Origin: Halomonas sp. KG2
GTDB lineage: Bacteria; Pseudomonadota; Gammaproteobacteria; Pseudomonadales; Halomonadaceae
DNA length: 64,000 bases
NCBI GenBank assembly: GCA_030440445.1
Contig: CP098528.1
Span: 3,286,001 to 3,350,000 of the forward strand
Reading direction: 5' to 3'
Part shown: positions 36,061-46,979 of the stretch, piece by piece
How positions within the stretch are numbered: position 1 is the first letter of the stretch
How the letters are laid out: each line of letters starts with the position of its first letter
Made by a program: the position numbers and the translations under genes
The notes under the pieces: model-generated
The model's database searches: none
What the model saw: the letters and a program-made list of their open reading frames with translations, nothing else
What the model was told of the DNA's origin: nothing

Positions 36061-36887
36061 GCGTCAGCACTCCCATTACCACCAAGCGCTTCGTCAGTAG
36101 CCACTTGGTTGGCGATAGCTACGTACTCTGCAACCGTCAAGGTTTGAGGGCGCCGTGCAGGGTCAATGCCTAGTGCTTCTAATGTTTCTGCGCTTACCCT
36201 GCCTTTCAGGTTATTGCGCAGTGTTTTGCGTCGCTGACCAAACGCCAGCTTGACCAATTCAAACAGCAGCGCTGGGTCATCTGCTGTTTGGGGCAAGCTT
36301 TCGTGAGGTGTTAGCCTAACAATGGCAGAGTCAACTTTCGGTCTGGGAACAAAGGCTTCCGGCGGTACGACAAACAGCTGATCCACGTGGCAGTAATATT
36401 GCGCCATCACCGACAGGCGCCCCCAATCAGTGCTACCTGGCTCAGCGGCCAAACGCTCAACGACTTCTTTTTGCAGCATAAAGTGCATATCGGCAATCGC
36501 ATTGCCCATGGTTAACAGATGCACTATCAACGGCGTCGAGATGTTGTAAGGCAGGTTACCGACGACTCGCAGCGCAGGGCCATCCCCTTTTAGCGCGGCG
36601 AAATCAAACTTTAGTGCGTCACCCTCATGGATAACAAAGTCAGGGTAGTTAAAAAACTGCACCCTTAAGCCCGGAATCAGGTCACGGTCTAATTCAATGA
36701 CTTCAAGCTTTCCTGCCGCCTCTAGCAACGGAGCAGTGAGCGCGCCTTGCCCAGGGCCAATTTCGACGAGTCGGTCGCTTTCGCGAGGCCCAATGGCACG
36801 GACAATACGCGAAATGATGCCGAGGTCACGCAGAAAGTTTTGACCAAAGCGTTTACGAGCGCGGTGCTGCTGAGGCACTTGAGACAT
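36057..36887 (-). CDS. rsmA: 16S rRNA dimethyladenosine transferase
   Basis: SAM-dependent methylase of 276 residues that dimethylates A1518 and A1519 in 16S rRNA late in 30S assembly. It has 'ARKRFGQNFLRD' at the start, the SAM motif 'LVEIGPGQGALTAPLL', 'VIELDRDLIPGL', the catalytic 'VGNLPYNISTPLI' (N-L-P-Y) and 'VPPEAFVPRPKVDSAIVRL'. Also known as ksgA; its loss gives kasugamycin resistance in E. coli. It lies 26 bases after pdxA and overlaps apaG. Confidence 0.97.
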   Translation of the reverse strand: MSQVPQQHRARKRFGQNFLRDLGIISRIVRAIGPRESDRLVEIGPGQGALTAPLLEAAGKLEVIELDRDLIPGLRVQFFNYPDFVIHEGDALKFDFAALKGDGPALRVVGNLPYNISTPLIVHLLTMGNAIADMHFMLQKEVVERLAAEPGSTDWGRLSVMAQYYCHVDQLFVVPPEAFVPRPKVDSAIVRLTPHESLPQTADDPALLFELVKLAFGQRRKTLRNNLKGRVSAETLEALGIDPARRPQTLTVAEYVAIANQVATDEALGGNGSADA

Positions 36888-36913
36888 CTAACAGTGTTCC
36901 TTGGAGGGTTGAT

Positions 36914-37963
36914 TCATAAAGCATTTAAGCCATTGGCGCGCTGCGCGGAAAGTCGCTTTGCTAGCGCTAGGGCTACGCCTAAGCTATTGGGGTCGGCAGT
37001 GCCGCGACCGGCTAAACTGAGCGCGGTACCGTGATCTACCGAAGTACGTACCAGCGGCAAGCCAAGTGTAATATTCGCCGCCTGACCAAAGCCTGCGTAT
37101 TTTAACACTGCCAGCCCCTGGTCATGATACATCGCCAGCACCGCATCAACGCCCGCTAAATGGCGCGGCGTGAAAAGCGTATCAGCTGGCAGTGGGCCTT
37201 GAACATCAAGGCCTTCAGCGCGCAGCGCTTTCAGCGCGGGGATAATAACATCGAGTTCTTCGCGCCCTAAATGGCCATCTTCTCCGGCATGAGGATTTAG
37301 CCCACACACCGCAATGCGCGGAGCGGCAATCCCAAACTGGTTTTTCAGATCAGTCGCAAGCAAACGGCTAATGCGGGTAATTTTGTCGTAGGTAACCGCA
37401 TCCGCCACGTCACGCAGCGGTAGGTGTGTGGTGACAAGCGCGACGCGTAGGTCACTGTTACCCTGCCAGCGGCTCGACTGAGCGTGCAGCGCCTGGTCGG
37501 TAGCCAACAACATCACGACCTCATCAACCCCACAGGCATCGCGCAGCCATTCGGTGTGGCCAGTGAAGCTAGGAAAGCCGCCTTCGATAATCACCCCTTT
37601 ATGCAGCGGCGCAGTGACCATGGCCGCTGCATATCCCTGCTGACAGGCGTCGACAGCGATTTGCAATGTCTCTAGCACATAGCCTGCATTAGCAGGATTG
37701 AGCACGCCAGGGAGCGCTGGTTCGCGAAGTGCCGCGGGCCACACAACCAAACGCCCTGGCGAGGAAGCCACACTGCTTCCAGGGGCAGCTTCTATCACAT
37801 CAACATGAAGCCCCAGCAGCGACGCACGCTGTTTCAGCAACTGCGTATCGCCAATAGCCACCGTATTATTCAATTGGCCATTAGCGGCTAGCATCAGTGT
37901 GATTTCTGGCCCGATGCCCGCTGGCTCTCCGGTAGTTATCAGCAGTGGCGCACTATTGCTCAT
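36914..37963 (-). CDS. pdxA: 4-hydroxythreonine-4-phosphate dehydrogenase
   Basis: NAD-dependent enzyme of 349 residues in the DXP-dependent pathway to pyridoxal phosphate. Blocks are 'LITTGEPAGIGPEI', 'VTAPLHKGVIIEGGFPSFTGH' (shortened here) with the substrate-binding Lys and His residues, 'VALVTTHLPLRDV' with a metal His, 'CGLNPHAGEDGHLGREE', and 'YHDQGLAVLKYAGFGQAANITLG' (first part). The metal-binding His residues of these blocks are all present. It is the gene after surA, in the usual order. Confidence 0.97.
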   Translation of the reverse strand: MSNSAPLLITTGEPAGIGPEITLMLAANGQLNNTVAIGDTQLLKQRASLLGLHVDVIEAAPGSSVASSPGRLVVWPAALREPALPGVLNPANAGYVLETLQIAVDACQQGYAAAMVTAPLHKGVIIEGGFPSFTGHTEWLRDACGVDEVVMLLATDQALHAQSSRWQGNSDLRVALVTTHLPLRDVADAVTYDKITRISRLLATDLKNQFGIAAPRIAVCGLNPHAGEDGHLGREELDVIIPALKALRAEGLDVQGPLPADTLFTPRHLAGVDAVLAMYHDQGLAVLKYAGFGQAANITLGLPLVRTSVDHGTALSLAGRGTADPNSLGVALALAKRLSAQRANGLNAL

Positions 37964-37975
37964 TAGATTGGCTCA

Positions 37976-39013
37976 TTAAAGGCGAATATCGACAAAAGCC
38001 TGTTCACGCATTTCACGCTGCCAGGTCTGTAGCTCTTCGTTAGCACGACGCTGGAAAATGGCCTGACGAACCTGCTCACGACGACTTTCATCCGTCACAT
38101 CCTGACGGCGACGCTCTAGCACTTCAATGACGTGGTAGCCAAACTGGGAGCGCACTGGCTCAGATAGCTGGTTAGTACTCAACGACCCCATCGCTTCTTC
38201 GAAGGCTGGCACCGTTTGTCCTGGACGCACCCAACCAAGCTCGCCGCCATTCATGGCACTACCACGGTCGTCGCTAAACTCACGAGCGACGGACGCAAAG
38301 TCTGCCCCCTGCTGTAAACGCTGGCGAGCCTGCTCAGCGCGGGCACGAGCCTGATCTTCATTGCGCGTTGGCGTTAACTCTACCAATACGTGGCGGGCGC
38401 GTACTTCTTCAATAAACGCCTGACCCTGCTGAGATGGCTGCTGGCTCAAGAAGCGTTCAACATCGCGATCAGTCACGGTGACACGTTGACTAATTTGGCG
38501 CTGCTGTACTTGGCGCATCAGCATTTCGCGGCGTATTTCTTCACGTACGCCACCCAGGGTCATGCCGTCTGCCTCCACGGCATCGGCAAACTGTTCTAGC
38601 GTCATGCCGTTAGACTCAGCAATGGAGCGCAACTGGCGATTTAGCTCCGTGTCATCCACGCTAAGGTTGGCTTGGCGAGCCATCTGCAGTTGGATTTCAT
38701 CCATCACCATGCGCTCTAGTACCTGCTGAGCCAGTTGGCTACGGGGCGGTAAGTCCCCCCCCTGGGTCTGCGCCTGCTGCTCTACCTGGGCAATGCGGTC
38801 ATCAAGCTCACTGCGCATGATGACGCCGTCATTAACGACAGCCACAACACTATCCAGCATTTGCCGCTGGGTTGATTCGAAATTTTGGGCGTAAACCGAT
38901 AGCGGCACAAGCGCAGCACTCGTTCCAAGACAGAGCGTCATCATGCCGCCCGCAGAAAGCAGCTTTGCCCGCTTTTTCAAGCCATCGGTCAGCAGGGTCA
39001 TTCTGGTAGTCAT
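37976..39013 (-). CDS. surA: Periplasmic chaperone/peptidyl-prolyl isomerase SurA, one-parvulin form
   Basis: Periplasmic chaperone for outer-membrane beta-barrel proteins. A signal peptide of about 42 residues ends 'VYA/QN'. The SurA N-terminal domain follows ('DSVVAVVNDGVIMRSELDDR') and then a single parvulin domain (about 205-310: 'RARHVLVELTPTRNE', 'FSDDRGSAMNGGELGWVRPG', 'SEPVRSQFGYHVIEVLERR'). E. coli SurA has about 428 residues and two parvulin domains; this one has 345 and one. The kept domain looks like the active second one. It lies between lptD, its best-known client, and pdxA. Confidence 0.93.
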   Translation of the reverse strand: MTTRMTLLTDGLKKRAKLLSAGGMMTLCLGTSAALVPLSVYAQNFESTQRQMLDSVVAVVNDGVIMRSELDDRIAQVEQQAQTQGGDLPPRSQLAQQVLERMVMDEIQLQMARQANLSVDDTELNRQLRSIAESNGMTLEQFADAVEADGMTLGGVREEIRREMLMRQVQQRQISQRVTVTDRDVERFLSQQPSQQGQAFIEEVRARHVLVELTPTRNEDQARARAEQARQRLQQGADFASVAREFSDDRGSAMNGGELGWVRPGQTVPAFEEAMGSLSTNQLSEPVRSQFGYHVIEVLERRRQDVTDESRREQVRQAIFQRRANEELQTWQREMREQAFVDIRL

Positions 39014-39052
39014 AAAGAATCTCTTTCAGTCAGTCGCCATTTAACAAAATCG

Positions 39053-41500
39053 TTACAGCGGCGTTGGGCGGTAGCCAGGAATGGCCTGTTCAAAGTAGCC
39101 GTCAGCCTGTTGACCAACGCCACCAAGGCCACGGAATACAAAGCGTAAAAATAGCCCGCGATCATTAAAGTCATCACCCACAGGGGCGGTGTCGTTATCG
39201 TCTACCCACTCACGCCATACTAGCTGTAAGCCGTAGCAGCAGTCGTTCCATTGAACGCCTGCCAGCCGCTCAAGCGCACGGTCATTGGTTTGATCGTGCA
39301 GATAGCGACCAATCAAATCAATCCTCGGGCTGGCTTTCCAAGCAAGTGACAGGTCCCACTCTTCTCGGCTGTAATCTCTAAAGCCGTCATCACCGGGTAC
39401 GACGCCTGGATCGAAACCTTCGATCTCCCAACGGTAACCAAGGTTCACTACGTGGCCAGCAGGATGGCGATAACGCGCATCAACGCTAGAGCGTTCGGTC
39501 TGTTCACGCTGGTCGTCGTATAACCATTCATAACCCGCACTCCACCGATCATTAATCTGCCAATCGAGGCGCGTCACCAACGGCGAGCGATCGCGAGTGG
39601 CTTGATAACGGCTAAGCGGATTCACATTTGGATCATCCTCTGGACGAGCAGGCAATGTGTCTGGGTCGCCTTCACTATCGATGCGACGCTCGGATAAATA
39701 AACACTTTGCCCAACCCCAAGCGTTAACCGATCCCGCCCGGTGGCGTCTTCAATAAAGCGAGATTGTACGCCAAGCGACACGCGATTGAGATCACCTAAA
39801 CGATCTGCGCCTGAGAAACGATGAGGAGACCATAGCTGATCCCACGAGAACGCTCGCTCGCGGCTGTCAAAATCAGGCAGTTGTGTTTGGTTAGTACGTG
39901 GGACGTATGCGTAGTTCAAACGTGGCTCAAGGGTTTGGCGATAGTCTCGTCCGCTCAGCTCTAATTCACGCTCAAACACCAGGCCACTATCTATCGATGT
40001 GACCGCCGCACTACGGCTGGGAGACGTGCCTCGGTCAGTGACGCGATCGCCATAATCCAACTCATAAGCGGTATGCCATAACTCGGTACGCGGCTCGATA
40101 TAGCCCCAGGGTTGCTCAAAACGCCAACCGATAGCTGGCGTGAGATGCAGGCGCGTGCCGATGGCGGCTTCGCGCTCAGGCACCTGTCGCTCGTCTACAT
40201 CACGCCAGAAATAGGTCGCGTTAGAGCGCCATTGTGTATAGAGACCGCCGCCTAACTGCCAGTCAGAGTTCGCTGTCAAACTTGGCAGACGATAAAATGG
40301 CTTATCGGAATCACTCAGCGGATCTTCCAACCGCTGGAAGCCTTGGGCACGGGCATCTAACTGCCAACGCTCACCGCGGTAATCTACTTGAGCGAGCCGC
40401 TCCATACTAACGCGCTCACTATTGCCAAACTCACCACCAAAATCATCGAAATAGCGCCCATCGCTAGCGGCACCATAGCGCAATTGGTAATCACTGCGTG
40501 GCGCCAGCGTTCCTGCATGCTGTGCATCAATATACCAGCGATCATTGCCTTCGAAGCGGTTATCACCATTTTCGCTGCCGTCATCACTATTGATATATCC
40601 GCCTTCTACCGTCCCTCGACTCTCTTCAAGCAGGTAGCGGTACTCACCATTGAGCAACAGCCCACGGTCAGACATCCAGCGCGGTGTAATGGTGGCATCT
40701 TGATTTGGCGCTATATTCCAGTAAAAGGGCTGCGCATAGTCAAACCCCTCATTGGAAAAGCTAATAGAAGGTGACAGCAATCCTGTATGACGGCGGTCAT
40801 CAATGGGGAAACGTAGCCAAGGCCAGTAAAAAATCGGTACGTCTTTTACTTCTAAACGTGCGTGCCGTGCGGTACCAAACCCTTCTGCTTGATCCAGCTT
40901 TATATCGCTGCTAACGAGTTGCCAGCTATTGGCACCTGGATCACACGTCGTAAATGAAGCATTGCGCAGACGATATTGCTCTTCACCGGTTTGCTCTAAT
41001 TGACTGGCCTGACCACGTAAATGCTGTTCGTAAAGCACATAGTGGCTGTTGCGTAACGAGGCTCGGTCATCGTTGAGCATTAACGTGGCTTGTTCGCCGC
41101 GCACCAGCGCCTGGCCATCTCGTATGGCGAGATTACCTTCTGCATCTACGCGCTGGCGGTCGGCGGGTAAATACATCTGCGCCGCCTGTAGCTCGGTGTT
41201 TCCACGACGCAGTACAACATCACCGCGCAACAACGCTTCACCATCTGCGGCGTAATCGGCTTCCTGAGTCTCTACCGACAACATTTCAGGGTTATCCACC
41301 GCTGGCAAGCGGTAGTCAGGCATCACATATCGCCCTCGACACAGCTGATGCGGTGCTTCATCTTGGCTCCAGGCCTGCCAATCAAGCGCCTCGGCAGGCA
41401 GCGTCTGGCCTTGTGCCACCGCTGAAAATGAGGCGCCAGCGAGCAAACTGCCCAACAGCGTGTGCGCAACCGGTACGGTACGCGAGATTCGCTTGCCCAT
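39053..41500 (-). CDS. lptD: LPS-assembly protein LptD
   Basis: Outer-membrane barrel of about 815 residues that, with LptE, inserts lipopolysaccharide into the outer leaflet. A signal peptide ends near 'AVA/QG'. The periplasmic OstA jellyroll domain (about 60-190) has 'ALLRGDVVLRRGNTELQA', and the barrel follows with 'DVPIFYWPWLRFPIDDRRHTGLL' and 'GFDYAQPFYWNIAPNQDATITPRW' as family blocks (each only partly quoted here as landmarks). Cysteines occur near the start ('HQLCRGRY'), in 'SFTTCDPGANSW' and in 'WNDCCYGLQLVWR', suiting the inter-domain disulfides. The frame extends to 41518, but AAGGA favours the ATG at 41500. Confidence 0.96.
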   Translation of the reverse strand: MGKRISRTVPVAHTLLGSLLAGASFSAVAQGQTLPAEALDWQAWSQDEAPHQLCRGRYVMPDYRLPAVDNPEMLSVETQEADYAADGEALLRGDVVLRRGNTELQAAQMYLPADRQRVDAEGNLAIRDGQALVRGEQATLMLNDDRASLRNSHYVLYEQHLRGQASQLEQTGEEQYRLRNASFTTCDPGANSWQLVSSDIKLDQAEGFGTARHARLEVKDVPIFYWPWLRFPIDDRRHTGLLSPSISFSNEGFDYAQPFYWNIAPNQDATITPRWMSDRGLLLNGEYRYLLEESRGTVEGGYINSDDGSENGDNRFEGNDRWYIDAQHAGTLAPRSDYQLRYGAASDGRYFDDFGGEFGNSERVSMERLAQVDYRGERWQLDARAQGFQRLEDPLSDSDKPFYRLPSLTANSDWQLGGGLYTQWRSNATYFWRDVDERQVPEREAAIGTRLHLTPAIGWRFEQPWGYIEPRTELWHTAYELDYGDRVTDRGTSPSRSAAVTSIDSGLVFERELELSGRDYRQTLEPRLNYAYVPRTNQTQLPDFDSRERAFSWDQLWSPHRFSGADRLGDLNRVSLGVQSRFIEDATGRDRLTLGVGQSVYLSERRIDSEGDPDTLPARPEDDPNVNPLSRYQATRDRSPLVTRLDWQINDRWSAGYEWLYDDQREQTERSSVDARYRHPAGHVVNLGYRWEIEGFDPGVVPGDDGFRDYSREEWDLSLAWKASPRIDLIGRYLHDQTNDRALERLAGVQWNDCCYGLQLVWREWVDDNDTAPVGDDFNDRGLFLRFVFRGLGGVGQQADGYFEQAIPGYRPTPL

Positions 41501-41570
41501 GTTCGTTATCCTTGGCATCCAGAATCGGTATTATACAGCCCGCATGATGCCCGACCAGCAAGGAGCTTGC

Positions 41571-43255
<1,685 letters not shown>

Positions 43256-43325
43256 AAAAGTGCGTCTATCGCTAGAAATGTTATGCTTCGCAACTACCTA
43301 TAGGTGCCTAGATGAGGAGAGCGAC

Positions 43326-43745
43326 GTGAAAGCACGGGTAAAATGGACAGATGGTCGCCAATTTGTAGCAGAGTCCGGTAGTGGGCACAGCGTCGTTATC
43401 GACGGCCCTCCTGACCACGGCGGCCGCAACACCGGCCCTCGCCCAATGGAAATGCTGCTGATGGGCATGGGTAGCTGCACCGCCTTTGACATTTTGAATA
43501 TTCTTGATAAAGCCCGCGCTGATGTCACCGACTGTATCGCGGAGCTTGACGCAGAGCGCGCTGATGAAGTGCCCTCCGTGTTTACCAAAATCCACGTACA
43601 CTTTGTGGTGACTGGCCGCAACTTAAAAGAGAAGCAGGTACAGCGGGCGGTTGAGCTCTCCGCAGAGAAGTACTGCAGCGCATCTATTATGCTGACACAA
43701 GGCGGCGTTGAGATTACCCACTCTTTTGAGATTGTCGACGCTTGA
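43326..43745 (+). CDS. OsmC-family protein (YhfA-like)
   Basis: Protein of 139 residues with the OsmC/Ohr fold. 'GPRPMEMLLMGMGSCTAFDIL' holds the first conserved Cys, and 'AEKYCSASIMLTQGGVEITHSF' the second. Spacing and the Arg-rich 'HGGRNTGPRPMEM' match the YhfA branch rather than Ohr, whose members reduce organic hydroperoxides; the in vivo substrate here is unknown. It starts with GTG after GAGGAG. The longer frame from about 42993 overlaps murU and is a shadow. Stands alone between murU and speD. Confidence 0.88.
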   Translation: MKARVKWTDGRQFVAESGSGHSVVIDGPPDHGGRNTGPRPMEMLLMGMGSCTAFDILNILDKARADVTDCIAELDAERADEVPSVFTKIHVHFVVTGRNLKEKQVQRAVELSAEKYCSASIMLTQGGVEITHSFEIVDA

Positions 43746-43964
43746 ACTACTCGGAGCGCCATCTTCCCTGTTTATTAAAAAAAATAGCGCGGCTGGATGC
43801 ATACCATGCGCTTGGCGGGCATAATACGCTCGCTTGTTTTTACCCCTACTGCGTAGCAAACAGCCGCTTTGCAGAAAGCGACTACAGCATCACGGTGACA
43901 AGTTACTATCGGTTCCGGCGCTGGCTCGTCGGGGTGTCTTCATCTGCCATAGGGAGGTTCGGAC

Positions 43965-44759
43965 GTGTCAGATAATCTCCGACTCCACGGGTTTAATAAC
44001 CTGACTAGCTCGTTGAGCTTTAACATTTACGACATCTGTTACGCCAAAACCGAAGAGCAGCGTGCGGCTTACATTGATTATATCGATGAGCTTTACAACG
44101 CCGAACGTTTGACGCAGATTCTAAAAGACGTCACCAATATTATTGGCGCTCATGTGCTCAATATTGCTCGTCAAGACTATGAGCCCCATGGGGCCAGCGT
44201 TACGATTCTGATTGCTGAACACGAGCTGGATGAAGCAAACCCAGAGCAAACTGAACCAGGCCCTGGACCGCTACCTGAAACAGTCGTAGCGCATCTTGAT
44301 AAAAGCCACGTGACCGTACACAGCTATCCTGAGTCGCATCCTGACAACGGCATCAGCACCTTTCGATTGGATATTGATGTGTCTACCTGTGGCCACATCA
44401 GCCCATTGAAAGCACTGAACTACCTAATTCACAGCTTCGACTCTGACATTGTCACCATGGATTATCGGGTTCGTGGCTTTACCCGCGATGTCGATGGTAA
44501 AAAGCTGTTTATTGATCACGACATTACCTCGATCCAGGACTACTTGGCAGAAGATACCAAGCACGCCTATCAGATGATCGATGTGAATGTTTATCAAGAG
44601 AACATGTTCCACACCAAAATGCTGCTGAAAGACTTCGAACTTGATAACTATCTGTTCGGCACATCGCGCCGCGACATTACCTTCGAAGAAGCACGGGACA
44701 TTGAAAGCCGTCTGCGCAAAGAGATGCTAGAGATTTTCTACTCTCGAAATCTGGACTAA
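43965..44759 (+). CDS. speD: S-adenosylmethionine decarboxylase proenzyme
   Basis: Pyruvoyl-dependent enzyme of 264 residues that makes decarboxylated SAM for spermidine synthesis. The self-cleavage site is the Lys-Ser in '[19 protein letters not shown]', which yields the beta and alpha chains; the catalytic Cys is in '[19 protein letters not shown]'. Length and the '[18 protein letters not shown]' block match the E. coli class 1A enzyme. The start is GTG after AGGGAGG. No speE follows in the window. The 219-base gap before it shows no supported gene. Confidence 0.95.
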   Translation: MSDNLRLHGFNNLTSSLSFNIYDICYAKTEEQRAAYIDYIDELYNAERLTQILKDVTNIIGAHVLNIARQDYEPHGASVTILIAEHELDEANPEQTEPGPGPLPETVVAHLDKSHVTVHSYPESHPDNGISTFRLDIDVSTCGHISPLKALNYLIHSFDSDIVTMDYRVRGFTRDVDGKKLFIDHDITSIQDYLAEDTKHAYQMIDVNVYQENMFHTKMLLKDFELDNYLFGTSRRDITFEEARDIESRLRKEMLEIFYSRNLD

Positions 44760-44780
44760 CATCTGCTTTCAAAATTAACG

Positions 44781-44817
44781 AAAAGCCGTTCTGCTTGGTA
44801 GCAGAACGGCTTTTTTT
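44781..44817 (+). terminator. Strong intrinsic terminator after speD
   Basis: AAAAGCCGTTCTGC (44781-44794) pairs with GCAGAACGGCTTTT (44801-44814) around a 6-base loop, followed by a run of T. The A tract on the other side lets it serve the convergent acyltransferase gene as well. Confidence 0.92.
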
Positions 44818-44831
44818 GTTAACGGATGTCG

Positions 44832-45746
44832 CTAGTAAACGCTTGGCTCACCTTCCGGACGCGTTTTAAAGCGCCGATGAAGCCATAAGTACTGCTCAGG
44901 ATACTTACGAATAGCTTGTTCAATAAATTCATTTACCCGAGTAGCGTCGGCCATTTCATCACCGCTTGGGAAGTTATCAAACGCGGGCAGGCAGCTGATG
45001 GTATATGTCTGGTTATCAGGATTGCGGTGGAACATCAGCGGCACCACCGGCGCCCCCGTCATTCTGGCGATTTTTGCGGTCAGCCTGATGGTAGCGGCTT
45101 GCTGGCCGAACAGTGGCGCGAATACGCTGACATCGCGGCCAAAGTCTTGGTCCGGTGAATACCACACAATATGGCCCGACTTTATTCGCCGAATAACACC
45201 ACGTAAGTCATGCCGATCAATCGCCTGACCAAAAATTCGCGAACGGGCACGGGTCATAAAGCGTTCGAATAAGGGGTTGTTGTGCGGTCGATAAACCACA
45301 TCAGCAGGGCGAAATAGCGAATGCAGTGCGCCCCCTAAATCCAGTGTGGAGAAATGAATCCCAACCACCAGCACGCCCTTGCCTTGCGCTTTAGCCCGTG
45401 CGAGATGCTCTTGGCCTTGGTAGGCCACCCGGTGCCGTAACCCTTCCACGTCACGGCACCAACCAGTGGCTGTTTCCACTAAGCCAATACCGTTGGCGAT
45501 AAAAACCTCTTTTACCAAGCGGCGCTGCTCATCAACACTTTTTTCAGGGAAACAGAGTGCAATATTTGTCTCAGTGATATGCCGCCGGCGTTTTATAAAG
45601 CGCCATGCCAATAAACCAATTATTTTCCCCACCCATAACTTAAGCCGCCAGGGAAACCAGGCAACAAGATGCATCGCGCCTATCGCAAGCCAGGTTGGCC
45701 AATAACGAGGGTGCGCAAACGACTGCGGATATGAGCTTTTAGACAT
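44832..45746 (-). CDS. lpxL: Lipid A biosynthesis acyltransferase (LpxL/HtrB family)
   Basis: Inner-membrane acyltransferase of 304 residues that adds a secondary acyl chain to Kdo2-lipid IVA. There is one N-terminal membrane segment. The catalytic H-x4-D is 'VGIHFSTLDLGG', followed by 'VVYRPHNNPLFERFM', 'GHIVWYSPDQDFG' and 'VPLMFHRNPDNQTY', all typical of the LpxL/LpxM family. Whether it is LpxL, LpxM or a paralogue cannot be fixed; the symbol marks the family. It lies 12 bases after alr on the same strand. Confidence 0.88.
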   Translation of the reverse strand: MSKSSYPQSFAHPRYWPTWLAIGAMHLVAWFPWRLKLWVGKIIGLLAWRFIKRRRHITETNIALCFPEKSVDEQRRLVKEVFIANGIGLVETATGWCRDVEGLRHRVAYQGQEHLARAKAQGKGVLVVGIHFSTLDLGGALHSLFRPADVVYRPHNNPLFERFMTRARSRIFGQAIDRHDLRGVIRRIKSGHIVWYSPDQDFGRDVSVFAPLFGQQAATIRLTAKIARMTGAPVVPLMFHRNPDNQTYTISCLPAFDNFPSGDEMADATRVNEFIEQAIRKYPEQYLWLHRRFKTRPEGEPSVY

Positions 45747-45758
45747 ACTGGTAACCGT

Positions 45759-46859
45759 TTAAACAAAGGCCCCATGGTAGCGGCGCGGCGCTCTTGGTAG
45801 CACTCCCGTTAACAGGGTATAGCTGATGGTATCGCAATAGCGTGCTACCTCATCAATTGACAACACAGCACCGTTGCTAGCGGCTCCCCACAGCACCACC
45901 TCACTACCGATAGCAGCCCCCGGCACGTCGGTAACATCTACGGTTAGCATGTCCATTGAGACCTTGCCGGCAATCGCACAGCGCTGGCCATTTACTAACA
46001 CCGGGGTGCCGTCTATGGCGTGGCGATCATAACCATCGCCATAACCCGCTGCAACGACGGCAATTTTAGAACGCCGAGATGCACGCCAGCGGCCACCGTA
46101 GCCAACCGGTTCACCCTCCTCTAGTTCACGAAGGGCAATAATTTCGGAGCGTAAGCTCATCACCGGGCGCAGTTGCCGGGTGATCTCGCTGGCGTCTTCC
46201 AGCGGGTCACTGCCATACAGCATGACACCAGGGCGATTCCAGTCACCATGGGCGATTGGCCATGCCAGTGTTGCGGGGGAGTTTGCTAAGCACAGGGGCG
46301 CATTTAGCGCTTCCGCCAATGCCGTTAAAGAGGCCATTTGCTGATTAAAGTAGCTGCCCTCACGTGCATCTGCTGTCGCAAAGTGGCTCATCAAATGCAG
46401 CGCTGTCACCTGTGGTGCGCTAGCTAATCGCTGCCAAACATCAGGTGCCTCGTCTAGAGAAAAGCCTAAACGATGCATACCGGAATCCACTTTCATCCAT
46501 ACTGGAATAGGTTGGTGGGGTGAAAAAGCCAATAAGGCCGCTACCTGCCACTCACTGTGAACGCTGATCCAAAAATTGTGCTGATCAACGAGCGCCAGCT
46601 CGTCAGCGGTAAAAATACCTTCCAGCAATACAATAGGTTTTTTAATTCCCCCTTCACGCAGGCTAATCGCTTCTTCTATGCAAGCGACAGCAAATGCAGG
46701 CACCTCAGCTTCTAGCGCACGCGCGCACTCAAGCGCACCGTGACCATAAGCATCCGCTTTAATAACGGCTACCGAGCGACTTTGAGGGGCACAGCGGCAC
46801 GCTAGCTGATAGTTATGACGCAGGGCGTCTAAATCAATATGGGCCACCAAGGGGCGCAT
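45759..46859 (-). CDS. alr: Alanine racemase
   Basis: PLP enzyme of 366 residues giving D-alanine for peptidoglycan. The PLP Lys is in 'SVAVIKADAYGHGALECA'; the second catalytic residue, Tyr, is in 'AAGYGDGYDRHAIDGTPVLV' (short landmark), and 'IAGKVSMDMLTVDVTDVP' binds the substrate carboxylate region. The frame could start at a GTG at 46871, but the ATG at 46859 begins right at the family N-terminus 'MRPLVAHIDLDALRHNY' with GAGA upstream. Either alr or dadX; no dadA neighbour, so the biosynthetic form is more likely. Confidence 0.94.
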   Translation of the reverse strand: MRPLVAHIDLDALRHNYQLACRCAPQSRSVAVIKADAYGHGALECARALEAEVPAFAVACIEEAISLREGGIKKPIVLLEGIFTADELALVDQHNFWISVHSEWQVAALLAFSPHQPIPVWMKVDSGMHRLGFSLDEAPDVWQRLASAPQVTALHLMSHFATADAREGSYFNQQMASLTALAEALNAPLCLANSPATLAWPIAHGDWNRPGVMLYGSDPLEDASEITRQLRPVMSLRSEIIALRELEEGEPVGYGGRWRASRRSKIAVVAAGYGDGYDRHAIDGTPVLVNGQRCAIAGKVSMDMLTVDVTDVPGAAIGSEVVLWGAASNGAVLSIDEVARYCDTISYTLLTGVLPRAPRRYHGAFV

Positions 46860-46918
46860 CACGTTTCTCACTTACACAGTCAATAGTTAACGGTTGATCA
46901 ACCAATGGGCGTCAAAAA

Positions 46919-46948
46919 CAACGCACCGAGCGTTGAACTCGGTGCGTT
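46919..46948 (-). terminator. Intrinsic terminator of rpoS
   Basis: AACGCACCGAG (46920-46930) pairs with CTCGGTGCGTT (46938-46948) around a 7-base loop, 32 bases after the rpoS stop. Read on the minus strand it is followed by GTTTTTG. It separates rpoS from alr. Confidence 0.85.
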
Positions 46949-46979
46949 ATGGTCGGTGTTACACAACAGCTTACCGCGA

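Noticed and set aside
43742..43975. Reading frame of 77 codons between osmC-like and speD
   Set aside because: It overlaps both neighbours, has no ribosome binding site and no recognisable domain; the speD ribosome binding site lies inside it.
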